Positions 59,393-64,000 of a stretch of 64,000 bases of DNA are shown piece after piece. How positions within the stretch are numbered: the first letter of the stretch is position 1; every line of letters begins with the position of its first letter. The stretch spans positions 2,948,646-3,012,645 of the forward strand of contig OX457034.1 in NCBI GenBank assembly GCA_949752745.1, written 5' to 3'. The stretch comes from Protula sp. h YS-2021 (Eukaryota > Annelida > Polychaeta > Sabellida > Serpulidae). The notes beneath the pieces were generated by a model. It saw nothing but the letters and a program-made list of their open reading frames with translations, made no database searches and was not told the origin of the DNA. The position numbers and the translations under genes are program-made.

Positions 59393-60118
59393 GGGGGTTA
59401 ACAAACTGTATTCGTGAGTCAAAAATACAGACCAGACGATGATGATCTACATCTGAAGAGTTGCAAAGTGATACGTATAACAGTTTGTGGTTTGAGACCA
59501 TGTGTGCCAGAGACTGCAGTGTCACATACGTTCACGCATTGTGGACGTCTCGCAGGTGTCTTTTTAGGTCAAAAGCCCTAAAATAAGTTTTTCCACACAT
59601 GTCACAGATAACAGCATGCATTTGCATATGCTCTTGCAACTCTGCGCTGGTCATAGATTCCCGTGTCCTGCATCTGGTGTATTTATAAGCAAAGTCCTGT
59701 TTGGTTTTTTTAATTGCCTGTTCTTGGAGGACGTCGTCAAGGTTTAGCTCTTGTTCGATGTGCAACTGCTCGGCTGCGTGTACATCACCAGATATCGCTG
59801 TGACAGCCGAGGTTGTGCTTGCACTTCCTCTAGCAACACTGCACGTGGATGAAATGTCTGCAGATGTACCAGTGGAACAAATCGTAACCCTGGCTCTTAA
59901 TGGCTCCTCCCCTCCCGGGTTTAAAGCCCCCGGTTTGGGACTAACAAACCGTATTCGTGAGTCAAAAATACAGACCAGACGATGATGATCTACATTTGAA
60001 GAGTTGCAAAGTGATACGTATAACAGTTTGTGGTTTGAGACCATGTGTGCCAGAGACTGCAGTGTCACATACGTTCACGCATTGTGGACGTCTCGCAGGT
60101 GTCTTTTTAGGTCAAAAT
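59393..60118. repeat. ~185-bp direct duplication flanking a zinc-finger exon
   Basis: The block 59393-59575 (AACAAACTGTATTCGTGAGT, GACGATGATGATCTACAT, CACATACGTTCACGCATTG, TGTCTTTTTAGGTCAAAA) recurs at 59932-60118, about 541 bp away, with few differences. The duplication includes the last ~14 codons of the zinc-finger frame. Confidence 0.85.
59532..59945 (-). CDS. C-terminal exon of a C2H2 zinc-finger protein
   Basis: The minus-strand frame carries EQLHIEQELNLDDVLQEQ, KKTKQDFAYKYTRCRTRE, then the finger CDMCGKTYFRAFDLKRHLRD-VH (C-x2-C-x12-H-x4-H, all ligands present) and ends HNA before TGA. Upstream residues are Ser/Thr/Ala-rich linker. The 5' boundary is uncertain; an acceptor near 59945 is possible and residues beyond it come from the duplicated block. 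It could be the 3' end of a gene starting farther right or an independent gene. The last finger helix is duplicated at about 60074-60118. Confidence 0.5.
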   Translation of the reverse strand, partial: VSPKPGALNPGGEEPLRARVTICSTGTSADISSTCSVARGSASTTSAVTAISGDVHAAEQLHIEQELNLDDVLQEQAIKKTKQDFAYKYTRCRTRESMTSAELQEHMQMHAVICDMCGKTYFRAFDLKRHLRDVHNA

Positions 60119-60344
60119 CCTTGCTTAAAAGTACAACATTGGCAAGCCCCAAAAAAAATAAAAAATCGCCAAAAATACATTTTTACAGAAAATGAAGACA
60201 TAATTAACTTCTGATTCATTTCGATTTACTCTTACAAAACTTTATTTTTTCATTAAACTTTTTCATTCATTATAACTTTACACCATTGACAATAAAATTG
60301 ACTCCTTTTTAGCTATAAATAATGGCCTACTATACGTATCACAC

Positions 60345-60496
60345 CTGATGGAGAAGGTTTCCTGGTACAACTACCAAATCCCCAACACATTGAACAATTG
60401 TCAAGGGCTGTACGCCATAATCTTCCTTCTGCAGACAAGTAGCATTCACGCTGTTGGATTGGGTCGTAGCTGACGCCCTTCTTCCTTTGCAAATAT
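60345..60496 (-). CDS. KDM3-like JmjC exon (third iron ligand), frameshifted
   Basis: Exon after GGCAG, ending CATCAG|GTGTGA. One frame gives GVSYDPIQQRECYLSAE, matching the 'DPIHDQ-x-YLS' block of KDM3 JmjC domains. Another frame gives EDYGVQPLTIVQCVGDLVVV then PGNLLHQ, matching 'YGVQGWAIVQFLGD-x-VFIPAGAPHQ', whose His is the third iron ligand. The two frames meet at GCAGAAGGAAGA (plus-strand 60425-60426), where one extra base breaks the frame. It is either a pseudogene lesion or a base-call error. Confidence 0.65.
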
Positions 60497-60818
60497 CTGC
60501 CTCAAAGATTTTAATAAATCACAGTTTATTTTCACAGATAAATCACAGAATTTAATATGAACATGCTGCGTCCCGAGAGTTCTTAGTACACATTTATTCA
60601 AATGAATTCGAATTAACGAATATACTGTTTATCTGAAGAAAACAATTGGCTTTTTTCAGGTCTATTGCTGTGATAAAGTAGTAGACAAAAACTTACATAG
60701 ATACAAACAGTTAAACATCGCAGACAGTTTCAAAATATATACCTGCTTTATTGTGTGGGGCAACTAATTCCCTCCCTATCCAGTCACCAGGTAAATGAAA
60801 ACTTGAGAATCCACTCAC

Positions 60819-60907
60819 CTGACTACGAGGTCGTAGTCGTGCCTTTGAAAGATATGCCACTTGGCTGCCGCCCTTTTCTCTTGCCATCAAGGGTTTTCTT
60901 CTGAACA
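60819..60907 (-). CDS. KDM3-like gene, short exon
   Basis: An 89-nt exon (CATGGCAG acceptor, CAG|GTGAGT donor) encoding FRRKPLMAREKGGSQVAYLS then KARLRPRSQ. The phase agrees with the exon ending at 61000. By position it corresponds to the segment just before the HxD iron-binding strand of KDM3 proteins, but similarity is low. Confidence 0.5.
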
Positions 60908-60999
60908 CTGCCATGTTAACATTACAACCATGTCTACATGGAAATATAATATTTACTTTCACTCTTTTCTCCTTCATAATGCTTTTATTACGTACGTAC

Positions 61000-61154
61000 C
61001 ATATTTAGTTTGGTCTTCTGGAGCCAAGAATCGCTTGAATGGCAGGATTTTCGTGAACTCTTCCACAACGCTTGGAAGAGAAAGTTGGAGGCATGGGTCT
61101 GTTTCTGGATAGTCGCATATCTTGACCTTTTCGGCTCCAACTTCATCTAATCCT
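61000..61154 (-). CDS. KDM3-like JmjC exon
   Basis: A 155-nt exon (TTACAG acceptor, ATG|GTACGT donor): GLDEVGAEKVKICDYPETDP, SVVEEFTKILPFKRFLAPED. This fits the KDM3 stretch with a 'DWP/DYP ... F ... LP-x(2)-Y/F' pattern between the WKPESF block and the catalytic strand. Phase joins agree on both sides. Confidence 0.6.
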
Positions 61155-61305
61155 CTGTAACACAACACATGTCTTTTATGTATAACAAAATAATTAATTG
61201 CGTTTCGTGTCGATATAATTGACAACAATTTCTTTGCTATTGCTACTATACGTATTACGGCCATATCAAAACTTATTAACTGCTATACGCAATTATAATA
61301 ATCAC

Positions 61306-61456
61306 CTAAAGAAGTCCGATAACAGCATACGCTTCGACTTCTTATTCCCCATAACTCTGACAGTGGCTTCAACGTCGCCGCATTTCTCTGCAACTGACTC
61401 AGGTCGCCAAAAGTCATCGTTTACCTCCTTGTGGCATTCGACGATGAAAGGATACC
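61306..61456 (-). CDS. KDM3-like JmjC exon (HK-x-WRPES)
   Basis: Contains GYPFIVECHKEVNDDFWRPE then SVAEKCGDVEATVRV and SKRMLLSDFFR, matching the KDM3 pattern 'G-x-PV-x-V-x(2)-HK-x-LN-x(2)-LWKPESF-x(3)-G'. The donor TTTAG|GTGATT and an AAAG acceptor give consistent phases with both neighbours. Confidence 0.7.
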
Positions 61457-61869
61457 CTTTAACAACATAAACAAGTAAGTATTTGTGAAACACAAGCAGG
61501 CCCCAACCGCCCCCCAAATTCATAGGGGTATAAAGCGATGACGGACAGACGGACGGACACCCCCAAACTTACAGGACTCAGTCCAAAGGGTTGGGGCCTA
61601 ATAATAGTTTTTTTTCATTATCTGATCCACCACTCATATACAAATGAAACCATGCTAAATATTATACAAATTTCGTTTCTAATTTCAATAACCAGATCAT
61701 TGCATACTACACAAATGTAAAAAATGCAAACAGGAAACGTCGTATAAAAAGACTACAATTTTACAATATGCATATATACAGTTAACGATAACACCATTAC
61801 TTGTATTTATGTAACATAGATGAAACTCTTATAAATCATATACAGTCAATGCAAAGTTCGTGCAATAAC

Positions 61870-62085
61870 CTTCTGCAGATAGATATTCAAACAACGGAGC
61901 GCTGTTGGCAGAATTGGTGATGGTGACTAGTGTTTCACCACTGACGCCAATCTCACAGCCGGGATACCGAGCACGCATTTCCTCAAGCAGTATTGGCTTC
62001 AACTTGACCGAGCCACTTATCTGCTTCTCCACAACACCCCACTTTTGTGCAATATCTATCGCATTGTCAATGAAGTCTTCACAAG
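61870..62085 (-). CDS. KDM3-like gene, linker exon
   Basis: A 216-nt exon (TTTACAG acceptor, GAAG|GTTATT donor): CEDFIDNAIDIAQKWGVVEK, QISGSVKLKPILLEEMRARY, GETLVTITNSANSAPLFEYL. No domain recognised. It lies between the zinc finger and the JmjC N-terminal block, and its phase links both. Confidence 0.6.
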
Positions 62086-62372
62086 CTGTAAATAATTGCA
62101 TTTGTGAAATCATTATCCCATTATACATAATTTGCTGGAAACGGGATGCTTACTAAAAACATTGAAACACCGTTTACTCGAAATCGCCAGGTATTTCCAA
62201 TTTTATCGAGTAAATCGTATTTTCGAGTTAGCCGTGTTTTTTTGGTTTCTGATGGGAGCAAATTCCCAGATTATAAAATGCTGAAAGTTTTACGGTGTGA
62301 TATTCCGATGTACCGGTTATACCGCGCTGCCCTGAAAGATTCTGGCACAAAATTTTTTCATACGTTCTTTAC

Positions 62373-62617
62373 CTTTTAGTGAGCTGTGTACCACTGCAGG
62401 TTCAACGACATGTTCGGTACGATGACCGGTCGCAGACTTGCAGGTGTCCTCAAAGCTGCAACTTATGCACAGGCTTCTTCCACATTGTGTACACAGTTGG
62501 TGTGCATTGAAGATCCCCAAGTCGCACTTGTCGCACACATCTGTCCTTCCTGGCGTTTCCAGTCTGGCAATGACGCCATCACCATTTGCTTTCATGCGCT
62601 TAAGGAAAAAGCGATCC
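62373..62617 (-). CDS. KDM3-type zinc-finger exon
   Basis: A 245-nt exon (ACTTCAG acceptor, AAAG|GTAAAG donor). The core CDKCDLGIFNAHQLCTQCGR, SLCISCSFEDTC reproduces the KDM3 zinc-finger pattern 'CD-x-C-x(3)-[IL]FN-x-H-x(2)-C-x(2)-CG-x(3)-C-x(2)-C'. In KDM3 enzymes (H3K9 demethylases; nuclear) this finger precedes the JmjC domain, which is the order here. Further 5' exons are presumably beyond 62617, but I cannot define them in the window. Confidence 0.7.
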
Positions 62618-62639
62618 CTGAAGTTAAGATGCCTTAATA

Positions 62640-63140
62640 TCAGGGCTCTATATTAACGACTGCCCCACTTGTCAGGGCAGGTGAAATGCCTGGTGGGCCA
62701 GGCAGACTCGCCCGGTTAGCTGCTCCACCTGGCAGATAGATCCGTTGGGGGGAAGGGGGGCGTTGTGGGACATAATACCTTAACAACATACTTGTCAAGA
62801 ACGCGACTGTAGTAATTGATTAGTGTCCGCTAGCTGCACCTGACCTACATACTAGCCACTCGCACGTTGCCAGTTTCTATGTTGATGATGGACTGTGCCT
62901 AGACATGCACCAGATATAGCGTCGCGTCACTTGTGATACAATAATTGCAGCATAATATGAAAAATTATCAAAGTTAAGAACTTAAAAATGTCTTTAGACA
63001 AATAAGGATTTAAAGTTATTTCAAAGACTGAAAAGGAGAAAACATATTCCGAACAAGGTGCTAAAGAAGAAACATCGGATACCAAAGCTAGCAAATACGT
63101 TAAACACGATGTCAAGCGGTCACGACACTTTCACGATGGA
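62640..63140. other. Spacer with GC-rich imperfect inverted words
   Basis: 62655-62760 contains repeated and inverted CAGGTGxxxTGCCTGG-like words and a GGGGGGAAGGGGGGCG run. Otherwise no feature is recognised. Confidence 0.3.
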
Positions 63141-63148
63141 AAGTTGAT

Positions 63149-63355
63149 TTTCCTGGACTGTTTGAGAAAAATGGAAAACTTTATCGTGATACATGTATCA
63201 ATCATGGACCTGGAGCCACAGTAAAATCTAGCTTTGTTCTTGGAACTGAATCTTTTAGACATTCAAATATTAAGAGTCACTTTGTCTCAAACGAACACAA
63301 GTTGTCCCGCTGTATTTTGACCCACTTGAGTGGCCTGATGATAGAGAAAACCTGA
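63149..63355 (+). pseudogene. hAT/ZNF862-like transposase fragment, N-terminal zinc-finger-like part
   Basis: The frame FPGLFEKNGKLYRDTCINHG, ATVKSSFVLGTESFRHSNIK, SHFVSNEHKLSRC ends in TGA. The 'KSSFV-x-GT-x(2)FR-x-S-x-[LI]-x-xH-x(3)-x-H' pattern is typical of the TTF-type/BED-like finger preceding hAT-derived transposase domains. One Cys pair is incomplete. Confidence 0.6.
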
Positions 63356-63512
63356 CCCAACACGGCACAGCAAATTATGAATTGCTCTCAATTTGACAAA
63401 TCATTTTGAACCACTGTTTAGAAAGTTTGACAAAGAGGATCTTTTTCATGGGTATACTACGTTCAAAGTGTTAGGCAGTCGGGCTAAGTAAGTCCCGGAA
63501 TTTAAATGCGCC

Positions 63513-63746
63513 GACTTTCGTGCTACCACTTTTCAACAACACGCGAACGAATTGCAGAACATTAAAAAAACATTCAGAATGTATCAACCCATATCAACCG
63601 CGATATGTGAGCGAGATTTCTCTGCAGTGAAACTTGTTAAAAGCGACTGATGCGCCAGCTTAGAAACTGAACTGCTGTCGGATTTATTTCTGATATCAAA
63701 TGAAGGACCGCCGTTTGAAGGTTATCAAGCACACACAACACTATAG
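63513..63746 (+). pseudogene. hAT transposase C-terminal dimerisation fragment
   Basis: TTFQQHANELQNIKKTFRMY then CERDFSAVKLVKSD, stop TGA at 63648-63650, then CASLETELLSDLFLISNEGP-PFEGY before TAG. 'ER-x-FS-x(2)-K-x(2)-KS-x(2)-R-x-[SL]L-x(3)-L-x(2)-L-x-x-I-x-x-EGP' is the hAT dimerisation motif. The catalytic centre between this and the N-terminal fragment is missing (only ~160 bp separate them), so this is a deletion relic. Confidence 0.65.
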
Positions 63747-64000
63747 CGCTGTTCATGGAAGGCCAGCGCAAGAAAAAAAACAAAACCTTTACCAGCTGCC
63801 GCCTGGCCGAAGAACATGCTTAAGATGTAAGACTTTTTTAGGACATCTGCGTTTTGACATTTACTCAGGAACTGCTATATTTGATACACAACGTCTATAC
63901 ATTGATGCATGCTATATAAGTGTAATGTTTAAGAGTGTCGCGGATGGGGGAGTGGGGGAAGGGGCGGGAAGAAGGGTGACCAACAGAAGAGACAAAAGGT
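63747..64000. other. Window end, nothing recognised
   Basis: No coding or RNA feature. A G-rich run (GGGGGAGTGGGGGAAGGGGCGGG) lies in about 63945-63970. Confidence 0.4.

Noticed and set aside
60540..60600. Possible HxD iron-binding exon of the KDM3-like gene (HVHIKFCDLSVKIN)
   Set aside because: Acceptor possible, but no good donor, Lys in place of the Asp, and the following sequence is a short repeat; similarity is too weak.

Overview
The window is eukaryotic DNA. It has split genes with GT-AG introns, long satellite arrays, (TA)n tracts and several transposon families. Dispersed repeats carrying ACGG/ACAG microsatellite tails, of a kind familiar from bivalve genomes, make a mollusc, probably a bivalve, the best guess. 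That is an inference; no species can be named from the sequence alone.

The most striking structure is a pair of roughly 665-bp inverted repeats at about 588-1249 and 51255-51929, which bracket 51.3 kb. Inside, from left to right: a 16.9-kb polypurine satellite (93-bp monomers with nested 1,210-bp and 6,440-bp periods); 2.5 kb of mostly non-coding DNA with a (TA)n tract and a core-repeat element; a 10-kb array of ~702-bp monomers; a multi-exon minus-strand gene (about 42192 down to 30841) for a Crypton-like tyrosine recombinase; a ~230-305-bp repeat family; one orphan basic ORF; two hairpin MITEs; and a 2.1-kb 51-bp minisatellite. The recombinase is rebuilt here exon by exon. It keeps the motif residues expected for the catalytic R, K, R, H and Y. 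Its N-terminal part is encoded by eight duplicated phase-0 exons in introns that carry poly-C near the donor and (TA)n near the acceptor. I read the interval as a candidate giant TIR-bounded element carrying a tyrosine recombinase. The reading frame has three single-base homopolymer breaks and one in-frame TAA.

To the right of the inverted repeat (52-64 kb) lies a patchwork. It contains a pogo/Tigger-like deletion derivative with an in-window empty-site paralogue; a 5'-truncated non-LTR retrotransposon with a restriction-like endonuclease (three in-frame stops and a 17-bp duplication that breaks the endonuclease frame); a possible small exon; a duplicated C2H2 zinc-finger exon; a minus-strand KDM3-like JmjC gene (six exons recognised, one frameshift, no convincing iron-ligand exon); and remnants of a hAT-type transposase.

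Most long ORFs inside the satellites are by-products of monomer lengths divisible by three and are not annotated as genes.
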